This document shows positions 7,109-13,986 of a stretch of DNA of 17,220 nucleotides, piece by piece (positions within the stretch are counted from its first letter, which is position 1; every line of letters begins with the position of its first letter). Origin of the DNA: an uncultured beta proteobacterium (GTDB taxonomy: Bacteria; Pseudomonadota; Gammaproteobacteria; Burkholderiales; Burkholderiaceae); the NCBI GenBank assembly GCA_903938955.1, contig CAJAFJ010000551.1:1-17220 (forward strand), written 5' to 3'. A program made the position numbers and the translations under genes. The notes below the pieces were generated by a model. That model saw only the letters and a list, made by a program, of their open reading frames with translations, had not been told where the DNA came from and made no database searches.

Positions 7109-7371
7109 TAAATCAAGCCCGCGGCGGTTTGTGCGGGCCGCTGACATTGGGGCAGATGCTTCCGCGAATGTCCTCCGCCCTTCGGGCTCCTCCTTGATTT
7201 CGCTGCACCATCTTCCCCAATGCCAGCGTCTGCCAGCCGTGTTAGCCCGCGGTAGGGCAAGATATCCGGACTCAGGACGGCGTGGCATTCAGTGCCGTGA
7301 GGTTCAGGAGGAGGCCAAAGGCCGGGGGACACGAACAGAGCTGAATGCCACGTCGCCCTGGGTCCTGTTTT
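7109..7371 (+). other. Double-hairpin structured element of unknown type (possible RNA or mobile-element remnant)
   Basis: Non-coding by eye, but rich in long inverted repeats. Hairpin A: 7139-7158 pairs with 7209-7228 (18 of 20 positions), then GCGAA/TTCGC (7164-7168, 7199-7203), then an apical GCCC-TTC-GGGC (7177-7187). Hairpin B: 7268-7292 pairs with 7341-7365 (25 positions, one A/C mismatch and two G-T pairs), then CGTG/CACG (7296-7299, 7330-7333), then an apical GGCC-AAA-GGCC (7313-7323). The two share one plan: a long basal stem, a short middle stem and a 4-bp apical stem with a triloop. CTCCTCCT (7187-7194) in A is complementary to AGGAGGAG (7306-7313) in B. Smaller stems are 7117-7122/7133-7138 and 7245-7248/7255-7258. 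TGTTTTAAA follows B, which would suit an RNA 3' end on the plus strand. The strand and nature of the element are not proven. Confidence 0.5.
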
Positions 7372-7387
7372 AAAGCGTGACGGTTCA

Positions 7388-7419
7388 TCTCACTAATAAG
7401 TCGCTATTTATTAGTGAGA
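7388..7419. promoter_or_regulatory. Perfect palindrome upstream of putA, candidate operator
   Basis: TCTCACTAATAA (7388-7399) and TTATTAGTGAGA (7408-7419) are exact inverted 12-bp arms around GTCGCTAT. It is AT-rich inside a GC-rich genome and centred about 75 bp before the putA ATG. The size and symmetry suit a dimeric HTH regulator. Because this PutA lacks its own DNA-binding domain, an external regulator (Lrp/AsnC or another family) is expected. No T-tract follows, so a terminator is less likely. A further palindrome, TTCATGAA, lies at about 7433-7440. Confidence 0.55.
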
Positions 7420-7465
7420 AATGAATGTAGTTTTCATGAAGAATTGCATTTTTGCCAGCACCAAC

Positions 7466-7470
7466 GGAGA
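7466..7470 (+). promoter_or_regulatory. Ribosome binding site fixing the putA start at ATG 7479
   Basis: GGAGA ends 8 bases before ATG 7479. An in-frame TTG at 7452 would add nine residues, but it has no Shine-Dalgarno sequence and would place this good one inside the coding region. Confidence 0.7.
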
Positions 7471-7478
7471 TTCGCCCC

Positions 7479-10436
7479 ATGCGCCTGCCTCAACCCTACC
7501 GCCCCGAAGCCGACATCGTGGCCCATCGCCTGAGCGCCTTGGGCAGTGCGCTGGACTGGGCTGCAGCCGCCAAAGCCGCCACGCCGTGGGTGCAGGCCGT
7601 GCGGCACAACCCGCCGCCGTTCTGGGCCATGGAAAGCCTGCTCAAGGAATACCCGATCAGCAGCGCCGAGGGCCTGGCCCTGATGCGTCTGGCCGAAGCC
7701 CTGCTGCGCGTGCCCGATGCTGAAACCGCGGTGGCGCTCACCGCCGACCAGCTGGGGCGCGCCGACTTTGAAGCCGCCGGCGACAAAACGCTGGCCCGCC
7801 TGAGCAGCACCGCCATTGCCATGAGCAAGAAGTTTCTGCCCGACAGCGAAGCACCCACCGGCCTGTTCGCCAAGCTGGGCGCACGCTCGGTGGTGGCGGC
7901 CACGCTGCGTGCCGTGCAGTTGCTGGGCCGCCAGTTTGTGCTGGGCCAGACCATCGGTGATGCCATGAACGAGGCCAATTCGGCCCGCCGCAAAATCCAC
8001 GGCTTACGCTACAGCTACGACATGTTGGGCGAGGGCGCCCGCACCGAGACCGATGCGCTCCAGTACCTTGCCAGTTACCAGCACGCGATTCAATCCATCG
8101 CCACGCAGGCGCAAGCTACCGGGGCGTGTGAGCACAACGATGGCATTTCCATCAAGCTCAGCGCCTTGCACCCGCGCTACGAAGACGGGCAAAGGGCGCG
8201 CGTCATGGCCGAGCTGGTGCCGCGCGTCTGGGGCTTGTGCGAGCAGGCGGCGCGGGCCAACATCAACCTCACCATCGACGCCGAAGAGGTCGACCGGCTG
8301 GAGTTGTCGCTCGACGTGCTGGAGCTGCTGATCGCCCGCGTGGCGCAGCATTACCCGCAGTGGACCGGCTTTGGCCTGGCAATGCAGGCCTACCAAACGC
8401 GGGCGCTGGAGCTGGTGGAACACGTCATCGCGCTGGCTCGCCGCTACAAGATTCGCCTGATGTGCCGTCTGGTCAAAGGCGCATATTGGGATGCCGAAAT
8501 CAAGCGCGCGCAAGAGATGGGTCTGCCCGCCTACCCGGTGTTCACGCACAAGCACCACACCGACGTGTCCTATCTGGCCTGCGCCCAAGCGCTGCTGGCC
8601 GCACCCGATGCGCTCTACCCGCAATTTGCCACGCACAACGCCGCCACCATCGCCGCCATTTTGCAGATGGGCGCCAAGAGCGGCGCGCCATTTGAGTTGC
8701 AGCGCCTGCACGGCATGGGCGAGGGCGTGTACCGCGAGGTGCTGAAAAACCCGCTGATCGCCTGCCGCGTCTACGCCCCGGTCGGCGCGCACAAAGATTT
8801 GCTCGCCTACCTGGTGCGCCGCCTGCTGGAAAACGGCGCCAACTCCTCGTTTGTGCACCAGCTGGCCGACGAGTCGGTCGGCATGGCGGACCTGCTGATT
8901 TCGCCGCTGCGGCTGGAGCCCGAGTCGTCGCTGCCGTTGCCGCTGGCACTTTTTGGCGCAGCGCGCCCCAACAGCGCCGGGCTGGATTTGACGGTCGACG
9001 CCATGCGCGCCCCGCTGCTGGCTGCCTACCCAAGCGTGGCAATCCCGGTGGTGCCGGTGTTTGATGCCACCTTGGCGAGCCACGCCGTGACGGTCAGCGC
9101 TGAGTGTTACCTACAGTGGCGCAAGACCGAGGTGGCCGAGCGCGCCGCCATCCTGCGCCGCGCCGCCGACGAGTTGCAACACCAGTTGCCCAGGTTCTGT
9201 GCGCTGCTGGTCAAAGAGGCTTTCAAGACCTGGGGTGATGCGGTGAGCGAAGTGCGCGAGGCGATCGACTTTATGCGCTACTACGCCCTTGAGGCCGAGC
9301 GCATCATGGCGCCCATCGCCATGCCCGGTCCGACTGGCGAGAGCAACGAGTTGCGTCTGATCGCGCGCGGCCCGTGGGTCTGTATCAGCCCATGGAACTT
9401 TCCGCTGGCTATTCTTCTGGGCCAGGTGGCGGCGGCGCTGGCTACCGGCAACACCGTGCTGGCCAAACCGGCCGAACAAACCCCCGGCGTCGCGCTGGCG
9501 GCGGTCAAATTACTGCACGCGGCGGGCGTGCCCGAAGGCGCTTTGCAACTGCTGCACGGCCCGGGCGACACCGTGGGTGCCGCGCTGGTGGCCGCGCCTG
9601 GCGTGGCGGGGGTGGTGTTCACCGGCTCGACGCAAGTCGCCAAGATCATCAACCGCGCACTGGCGGCCAAAGACGGCGCCATCGTGCCGCTGATAGCCGA
9701 GACCGGTGGCATCAACGCCATGCTGGTCGATAGCACCGCCTTGCCCGAACAGGTGAGCGATGCCGTCATGCAAAGCGCTTTCAGAAGCGCCGGCCAGCGC
9801 TGCTCGGCGCTACGCCTGTTGTGTGTGCATGACACCATTGCCGATCACGTAATTGAGATGATCCAGGGCGCGGCCCAAGAACTGGTGGTGGGCGACCCGG
9901 CGGATCTGGCCACGGATGTCGGGCCGGTGATTGACCGCGACGCTTTCGACGGCATTCTGCAGCATCTGTCGCGCCTGAATAGGCACGCCAAACCGTTGCT
10001 GGCGCCCTTTGTCGCGACAGGTCTTGGCGGCGGCCTGGCCAACCTGCTGGCCCCGCAAGCGTTTGAAGTCAATACCATCGCCGACCTGCAGCAGGAAATC
10101 TTCGGCCCGGTGCTGCACATCGTGCGCTGGTCGGGTGATCCGCAAGCGGTCATCGACCAGATCAACGCGCTGGGCTACGGCCTAACCATCGGTATTCAGA
10201 CCCGCATCGACAGCCGCGCCCAGGCGCTGGCCCGCGCCGCGCATGTCGGCAATGTCTACATCAACCGCAACCAGATCGGTGCCGTGGTTGGCGTGCAGCC
10301 CTTCGGCGGCGAAGGCCTGAGCGGCACCGGCCCCAAAGCCGGCGGCCCGCACTATTTGTACCGCTTCTGCGCGGAACAGACCATCACGGTGAACACGACA
10401 GCGGCGGGCGGCAATGCGGCCTTGCTGGCTGGGTAA
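7479..10436 (+). CDS. putA: Bifunctional proline dehydrogenase / P5C dehydrogenase PutA (short type, no DNA-binding domain)
   Basis: PutA oxidises proline to P5C with FAD and then to glutamate with NAD+, channelling the intermediate. It is a peripheral membrane enzyme. At 985 residues it matches the minimal bifunctional type (~1000) rather than the trifunctional type (~1300), and there is no N-terminal ribbon-helix-helix. The proline dehydrogenase barrel (about 175-465) shows RYSYDMLGEGARTE, ISIKLSALHPRYE, RLVKGAYWDAEIKRAQ and LENGANSSFV. The aldehyde dehydrogenase half (about 560-980) shows GPWVCISPWNFPLAI, VFTGST, the catalytic-region Glu741 in AETGG, nucleophile Cys775 in SAGQRCS, and EIFGPVLHIVRW. 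The C-terminal PFGGEGLSGTGPKAGGPHYLYRF is typical. Without its own repressor domain, regulation probably acts through the upstream palindrome. Large antisense open frames over this gene are codon-bias shadows. Confidence 0.97.
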   Translation: MRLPQPYRPEADIVAHRLSALGSALDWAAAAKAATPWVQAVRHNPPPFWAMESLLKEYPISSAEGLALMRLAEALLRVPDAETAVALTADQLGRADFEAAGDKTLARLSSTAIAMSKKFLPDSEAPTGLFAKLGARSVVAATLRAVQLLGRQFVLGQTIGDAMNEANSARRKIHGLRYSYDMLGEGARTETDALQYLASYQHAIQSIATQAQATGACEHNDGISIKLSALHPRYEDGQRARVMAELVPRVWGLCEQAARANINLTIDAEEVDRLELSLDVLELLIARVAQHYPQWTGFGLAMQAYQTRALELVEHVIALARRYKIRLMCRLVKGAYWDAEIKRAQEMGLPAYPVFTHKHHTDVSYLACAQALLAAPDALYPQFATHNAATIAAILQMGAKSGAPFELQRLHGMGEGVYREVLKNPLIACRVYAPVGAHKDLLAYLVRRLLENGANSSFVHQLADESVGMADLLISPLRLEPESSLPLPLALFGAARPNSAGLDLTVDAMRAPLLAAYPSVAIPVVPVFDATLASHAVTVSAECYLQWRKTEVAERAAILRRAADELQHQLPRFCALLVKEAFKTWGDAVSEVREAIDFMRYYALEAERIMAPIAMPGPTGESNELRLIARGPWVCISPWNFPLAILLGQVAAALATGNTVLAKPAEQTPGVALAAVKLLHAAGVPEGALQLLHGPGDTVGAALVAAPGVAGVVFTGSTQVAKIINRALAAKDGAIVPLIAETGGINAMLVDSTALPEQVSDAVMQSAFRSAGQRCSALRLLCVHDTIADHVIEMIQGAAQELVVGDPADLATDVGPVIDRDAFDGILQHLSRLNRHAKPLLAPFVATGLGGGLANLLAPQAFEVNTIADLQQEIFGPVLHIVRWSGDPQAVIDQINALGYGLTIGIQTRIDSRAQALARAAHVGNVYINRNQIGAVVGVQPFGGEGLSGTGPKAGGPHYLYRFCAEQTITVNTTAAGGNAALLAG

Positions 10437-10450
10437 TTAGCAGCCAGCAA
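10422..10450 (+). terminator. Stem-loop over the putA stop codon
   Basis: TTGCTGGCTG (10422-10431) and CAGCCAGCAA (10441-10450) are perfect 10-bp arms around a 9-base loop containing the putA TAA stop. This could form a strong 3' hairpin that ends or protects the transcript. No T-tract follows, so it is not a textbook intrinsic terminator. Confidence 0.45.
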
Positions 10451-10698
10451 AGACGGCAGGTCGTGGACGCGGCCGGCCCGGTTTGAAAATTCAGCGCCAG
10501 TTGATGGTTCGCAACGCGGGCGCGTGCTCCGGGCGCCATCCATCTTGTCAAAGCCGGCGGATTGCCTCTAAATACCGACGTGGCAAGGCGGCTGTCCATG
10601 CGCCTTCAAAGCGGGCGCCGTTCCTTTTCGAAGTGAGTGACACATGGATCGGCGTCTTGCCACAGACCCATCCTCACTTGATTCAAAAGGGGCATACC

Positions 10699-10917
10699 AT
10701 GACACGTCAATACATTGATTGCAGAGACTATCCGAGTACGATGAATTGCTCGGTTGCGCTGTCGGCGGATTCCGACAAGGAGTTGCTGGAAGCGGCGGTG
10801 CAGCATGCGGTGGCCATCCACCAGCATGAGGACACGCCGGAGTTGCGGGCCCAGCTCAAACAGATGTTCAAGCCCGGCACGCCGCCGATCGCGCAAGGGG
10901 CCGCCGCCAAGGGCTAG
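10699..10917 (+). CDS. Small DUF1059-family protein
   Basis: A 72-residue protein starting MTRQYIDCRDYPSTMNCSV. The CRD...C start, the acidic SADSDKELLEAAVQHAVAIH helix and the PELRAQLKQMFK end fit the DUF1059 family of small cytoplasmic proteins of unknown function. No catalytic motif beyond the two conserved cysteines is evident. The frame is open further upstream, but AAAAGGGG shortly before the ATG and the family start fix 10699. The preceding 260 bases (10437-10698) hold only the putA 3' hairpin and no gene I can support; a weak promoter may lie near 10660-10685. It converges on egtD, and the two genes share the four bases CTAG (10914-10917) for their stop codons. A redox or stress role is only a guess from the neighbours. 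Confidence 0.8.
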   Translation: MTRQYIDCRDYPSTMNCSVALSADSDKELLEAAVQHAVAIHQHEDTPELRAQLKQMFKPGTPPIAQGAAAKG

Positions 10918-11858
10918 TGCGGCGCATACAGCCAGCACACACAGAACAGCTGGTCCACATCCGTCCAGGCCGGGCCGGGGGTGAACCCGGCCTGGATGGA
11001 CTGTTCGTGCAAATCGTCGAGGCTGAATTTGTACGAGTTCTCGGTGTGCAGGGAGTCGCCGTTGGCCAATTCATAGCATTGCCCGGCGAGCAGGACGTGC
11101 TGGCGGCATTGGCTGACCAGGTGCATCTCGATGCGGCGTTGCGGTGCGTTGTAAAACGCATAGTGCGCAAATTGGGCCAGCGTAAAGTTGCAGTCCAGCT
11201 CGCGGTTGGCACGCGCCAGCAGGTTCAGGTTGAAGGAGGCGGTGACGCCTTGCGCATCGTTATAGGCCGCATGCAGCGTGGCCGGGCTTTTCACCAGATC
11301 AACCCCCAGCAACAGCGCGCCGCCGTGCAGCACCTGGGCGGCGGTTTGCAGAAACTGCAAGCGTTCCTGCGGCGTGAAGTTGCCGAGGGTGGAGCCCGGG
11401 AAAAAGCCCACGCGCTGCCCGGCGTGTGCCAGCGGTGGCGGCAGGCCAGGCATGTGGGTGTAGTCAGCGGCGATCGGAAACACGTCCAGGCGCGGAAAGT
11501 CTTGTGCCAGCCGTTGGGCCGCATGCAGGAGGTGCGTGCAAGAGATGTCGATCGGCAGGTAGCGGGCCGGTTGCTCCAGCGCGGCCAGCAGCAGGCGCAC
11601 CTTGTGCAGGGAGCCGGCACCAAATTCAACAATCTCGGCGTGGGGGCCGGCCAGGTCGGCGATGTCATGCGCATGGCGCTGCAGCAGAGCCAGCTCGGTG
11701 CGGGTCGGGTAGTACTCGGGCAAGCCGCAGATGCGGTCAAACAGCAGCGAGCCCAGCTCGTCATAAAAGTACTTGGGCGAAATGCAATGGGGTGGCGTGG
11801 CCAAGGCGCTTTGCAGGTCGTGCAAAAACGCGGCATGGTCGGCGTGAGGCGTGTTCAT
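10914..11858 (-). CDS. egtD: L-histidine N-alpha-methyltransferase EgtD
   Basis: EgtD uses three S-adenosylmethionines to trimethylate the alpha-amino group of histidine, giving hercynine, the first committed step of ergothioneine synthesis. The 314-residue length matches the family (~320). The N-terminal SPKYFYDELGSLLFDRICGLPEYYPTRTE is the family hallmark. VEFGAGSLHKVRLLL (about 77-91) is the SAM-binding loop, followed by YLPIDIS, VGFFPGSTLGNF and LLLGVDLVKSP. The C-terminal half carries FNLNLLARANRELDCNF and the histidine-site region before the SLHTENSYKFS segment. The start at 11858 overlaps the egtB stop in an ATGA arrangement, indicating translational coupling. A longer frame reaching 12119 is only a shadow of egtB. 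Confidence 0.95.
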   Translation of the reverse strand: MNTPHADHAAFLHDLQSALATPPHCISPKYFYDELGSLLFDRICGLPEYYPTRTELALLQRHAHDIADLAGPHAEIVEFGAGSLHKVRLLLAALEQPARYLPIDISCTHLLHAAQRLAQDFPRLDVFPIAADYTHMPGLPPPLAHAGQRVGFFPGSTLGNFTPQERLQFLQTAAQVLHGGALLLGVDLVKSPATLHAAYNDAQGVTASFNLNLLARANRELDCNFTLAQFAHYAFYNAPQRRIEMHLVSQCRQHVLLAGQCYELANGDSLHTENSYKFSLDDLHEQSIQAGFTPGPAWTDVDQLFCVCWLYAPH

Positions 11859-13108
11859 TTGGCCAGCCGCAGTCCAGAAAATTGCCAGCGTGCCGCCGGG
11901 GGAAAGAAGTTGCGGTAGGTGGGGCGGCTGTGCCCCGCGGGTGTGGCCAGGCTGGCGCCGCGCAGCACCAGCTGGCCGACCATGAATTTGCCGTTGTACT
12001 CCCCCAGCGCGCCGCTGGTGGGCTGAAAGCCGGGGTAGGGGTCGTAGGACGAACGGGTCCATTGCCAGGCCTGGTCGCTCATCTGGGTGAGGCCGGGTGT
12101 GCCAAACGCCGCTTCCCATTCAAACTCGGTTGGCAGGCGGGCCTGGGCCCAGCAGGCATAGGCGGCAGCTTCGTAAAAACTGAGGTGGACGACGGGCGCC
12201 AGCGGATCGAGGGCTTGCACCCCGTGCAGACCAAACACCTGCCATTGCTCGCACGGCGCCCGCGGGTCACCCGGTGCCAGCCAATAGGCTGGGGCCTGCC
12301 AGTGCTCGGCCTGCACCAGCGCCCAGCCATCCGACAGCCAGAAGTCGGGCCGTCGGTAGCCGCCGTCGGCGATGAAGGCGGCATAGTCGGCGCAGTTGAC
12401 CAGCCGACTGGCGAGCTGGAACGGCGGCAACAGCACCTGATGGCGCGGCGACTCGTTGTCGAACGCAAAGGCGTTGCTGGTGTGGCCGATCCAGGTGATG
12501 CCGCCTGGCAGGCTCAGCCAGGTCAACTCACCGGCACCAGCGGCCAGCGGGGGCGCCGCCGGGCTGGCGGCCTGACAAGCGGGCAGCAGCGGGTTGCATG
12601 ACAGCAGGTGCAGCAGGTCGGTCAGCATCAGCTCCTGATGCTGCTGCTCGTGGTGCAGGCCCAGCACCAGCAAAGGCGCCACCTGCAGCCAGCTGGCATG
12701 GTCCGCTTGGGCGATCAAGGCCAGCACCGCGGCGTCCACATGGGCGCGGTAGCGCTGGACCTCGGCCAGGGACGGGCGTGACAGCAAGCCGCGTTGGGGC
12801 CGGGGGTGGCGTGGCCCCAGTGCCTCGTAGTAGGAGTTGAACAGGTAGGCGAAGTGGCGGTCGAACACCGGGTAGGTGCGGGCATGCGGGCCGAGCACCA
12901 GCGCTTCAAAAAACCAGCTGGTGTGTGCCAAGTGCCATTTGGTGGGGCTGGCATCGGGCATGGACTGGATGCATTGGTCCTCGGCCGACCAGCCCTCGGT
13001 CAAGGCCAGGCTGTGCGCCCGCACGCTGGTATAGCGCTGCGCCACGGCCGCGCGCCAGGACGGCTCGTTGGCGGGGGGGCTGGGGTCATCCGGATTTTTG
13101 AGTGACAT
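11855..13108 (-). CDS. egtB: Ergothioneine biosynthesis sulfoxide synthase EgtB
   Basis: EgtB is a non-haem iron enzyme that uses O2 to couple hercynine with a thiol (cysteine or gamma-glutamylcysteine), giving a sulfoxide precursor of ergothioneine. The protein has 417 residues. The N-terminal DinB-like domain (about 15-170) contains WHLAHTSWFFE (His62) and the HHEQQHQE motif (His153, His157), together the three expected iron ligands. The C-terminal formylglycine-generating-enzyme-like domain (about 190-415) shows GGITWIGH, LPTEFEWEAAF, QWTRSSYDPYPGF and YRNFFPPAARWQFSGLRLA. First gene of a two-gene operon with egtD. No egtA, egtC or C-S lyase egtE is nearby, so the last step must be encoded elsewhere, and cysteine as direct donor is possible. 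The thiol donor cannot be decided from sequence alone. Confidence 0.95.
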   Translation of the reverse strand: MSLKNPDDPSPPANEPSWRAAVAQRYTSVRAHSLALTEGWSAEDQCIQSMPDASPTKWHLAHTSWFFEALVLGPHARTYPVFDRHFAYLFNSYYEALGPRHPRPQRGLLSRPSLAEVQRYRAHVDAAVLALIAQADHASWLQVAPLLVLGLHHEQQHQELMLTDLLHLLSCNPLLPACQAASPAAPPLAAGAGELTWLSLPGGITWIGHTSNAFAFDNESPRHQVLLPPFQLASRLVNCADYAAFIADGGYRRPDFWLSDGWALVQAEHWQAPAYWLAPGDPRAPCEQWQVFGLHGVQALDPLAPVVHLSFYEAAAYACWAQARLPTEFEWEAAFGTPGLTQMSDQAWQWTRSSYDPYPGFQPTSGALGEYNGKFMVGQLVLRGASLATPAGHSRPTYRNFFPPAARWQFSGLRLAK

Positions 13109-13220
13109 GTCACCGGATTAAATGGAAACCTGGTCAATCTGACTTGCGAACGCGCAAAAAATAGCCAACAGAACAGGGGCGACCAAGGGCATGCCGACCG
13201 CTTCCTAGAATACGCCCACC

Positions 13221-13886
13221 ATGCCCCTACTTGCCCGCACCCCACGACCTGCCTGCGCCATCTGTTGGCGCCCGCAACGGACTTGCATTTGCCAGTGGGT
13301 CACACCCACGCCGCATGCGGTGGAAGTGGTGGTGTTGCAGCACCCGCTGGAGGTGACACAGGCCAAAGGCAGTGCGCGCTTGTTGCATCTGAGCCTGCCG
13401 CACAGCCGGCTGGTGATCGGCGAAGTGTTTGACGAAGCCGAGTTGCAGGCCCTGCTGCGCGCCCCGCTGGATGCCGCTGTCGGAACCTCCGCCCCGGCGC
13501 ACACCCTGTTGCTGTACCCCGACACGCCGCAGGACCAGGCGCGCGGTCTGCCAGCGCCGCCACCGCTGGCCGCCGGGGCTTTGCAGGCGCCCGCGTCGCT
13601 GCGCCTGATCGTGCTCGATGGCACCTGGCGCAAAAGCCACAAGATGTTGTACCAGAACCCGCTACTGCAGCAGTTGCCGCGCCTGGCGTTGCGCGACCTG
13701 CCGCCCTCGCACTATCTGATTCGTAAAGCCCACCGGCCCGACCAACTTTCCACGCTGGAGGCGACCTGTCTGGCGCTGATGCAGCTTGAAGGTGACGCCC
13801 AGCTATTTGCGCCCTTGCTCACCGCGTTTGATGGTTTTGTGGCGCAGCAAATCCATCTGCGGACCACGCACGGCCAGCGCGACTGA
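13221..13886 (+). CDS. DTW-domain tRNA-uridine aminocarboxypropyltransferase (TapT/YfiP-like)
   Basis: A 221-residue protein of the DTW family, whose studied members transfer the aminocarboxypropyl group of SAM to uridine in tRNA (acp3U; E. coli TapT acts on position 47). The N-terminal Cys-rich site is CAICWRPQRTCIC (Cys12, 15, 22, 24). LQHPLEVTQAKGSARLL follows the family pattern, and the name-giving motif is D133-G-T-W136 in LIVLDGTWRKSHKML. The later segments LPRLALRDLP, YLIRKA and LSTLEA also match. The enzyme is cytoplasmic. It is transcribed divergently from egtB across a 112-bp gap (13109-13220), where TAGAAT at about 13206 is a possible -10 very close to the ATG. It has no functional link to its neighbours that I can see. 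Confidence 0.9.
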   Translation: MPLLARTPRPACAICWRPQRTCICQWVTPTPHAVEVVVLQHPLEVTQAKGSARLLHLSLPHSRLVIGEVFDEAELQALLRAPLDAAVGTSAPAHTLLLYPDTPQDQARGLPAPPPLAAGALQAPASLRLIVLDGTWRKSHKMLYQNPLLQQLPRLALRDLPPSHYLIRKAHRPDQLSTLEATCLALMQLEGDAQLFAPLLTAFDGFVAQQIHLRTTHGQRD

Positions 13887-13910
13887 TTGCCCGTCTTGAC
13901 CGGGGGCAAT
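13886..13910 (+). terminator. Possible terminator after the DTW gene
   Basis: ATTGCCC (13886-13892) and GGGCAAT (13904-13910) are perfect 7-bp arms starting at the last base of the stop codon, followed by TGCTGATTTTC. The T-run is short and displaced, so function is uncertain. The rest of the gap to 13986 carries CATAAT at 13949-13954 (possible -10 for glgP) and AAGGA at about 13976-13980 (ribosome site). Confidence 0.4.
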
Positions 13911-13986
13911 TGCTGATTTTCATCAACGCAGCGGCCACGCGCCGTTCCCATAATTTGGTCTTTCTAAAGCCTGAAAAGGACCGGCC

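Noticed and set aside
7109..7371. Retron, integron attC, known riboswitch or RNase P/6S/tmRNA
   Set aside because: No reverse transcriptase or integrase is nearby, the attC core boxes do not fit, and none of the conserved cores I know for these RNAs is present.
7027..7373. Short open frames on both strands in the putA upstream region (101 codons minus, 80 codons plus)
   Set aside because: They run through the long inverted repeats, have no family resemblance, and their composition fits structured non-coding DNA better.
7452..7478. TTG start for putA, nine codons upstream
   Set aside because: The GGAGA site at 7466-7470 is correctly spaced for ATG 7479 and would fall inside the coding region if TTG were used.
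8004..9083. 359-codon minus-strand frame inside putA
   Set aside because: It is a codon-bias shadow of putA with no motif and no ribosome site.
10483..10698. Longer start for the DUF1059 gene
   Set aside because: The extension is not family-like, and AAAAGGGG before the ATG at 10699 gives a better start.
11859..12119. N-terminally extended egtD start
   Set aside because: The extension lies within egtB in another frame; the EgtD family start and the ATGA overlap support 11858.
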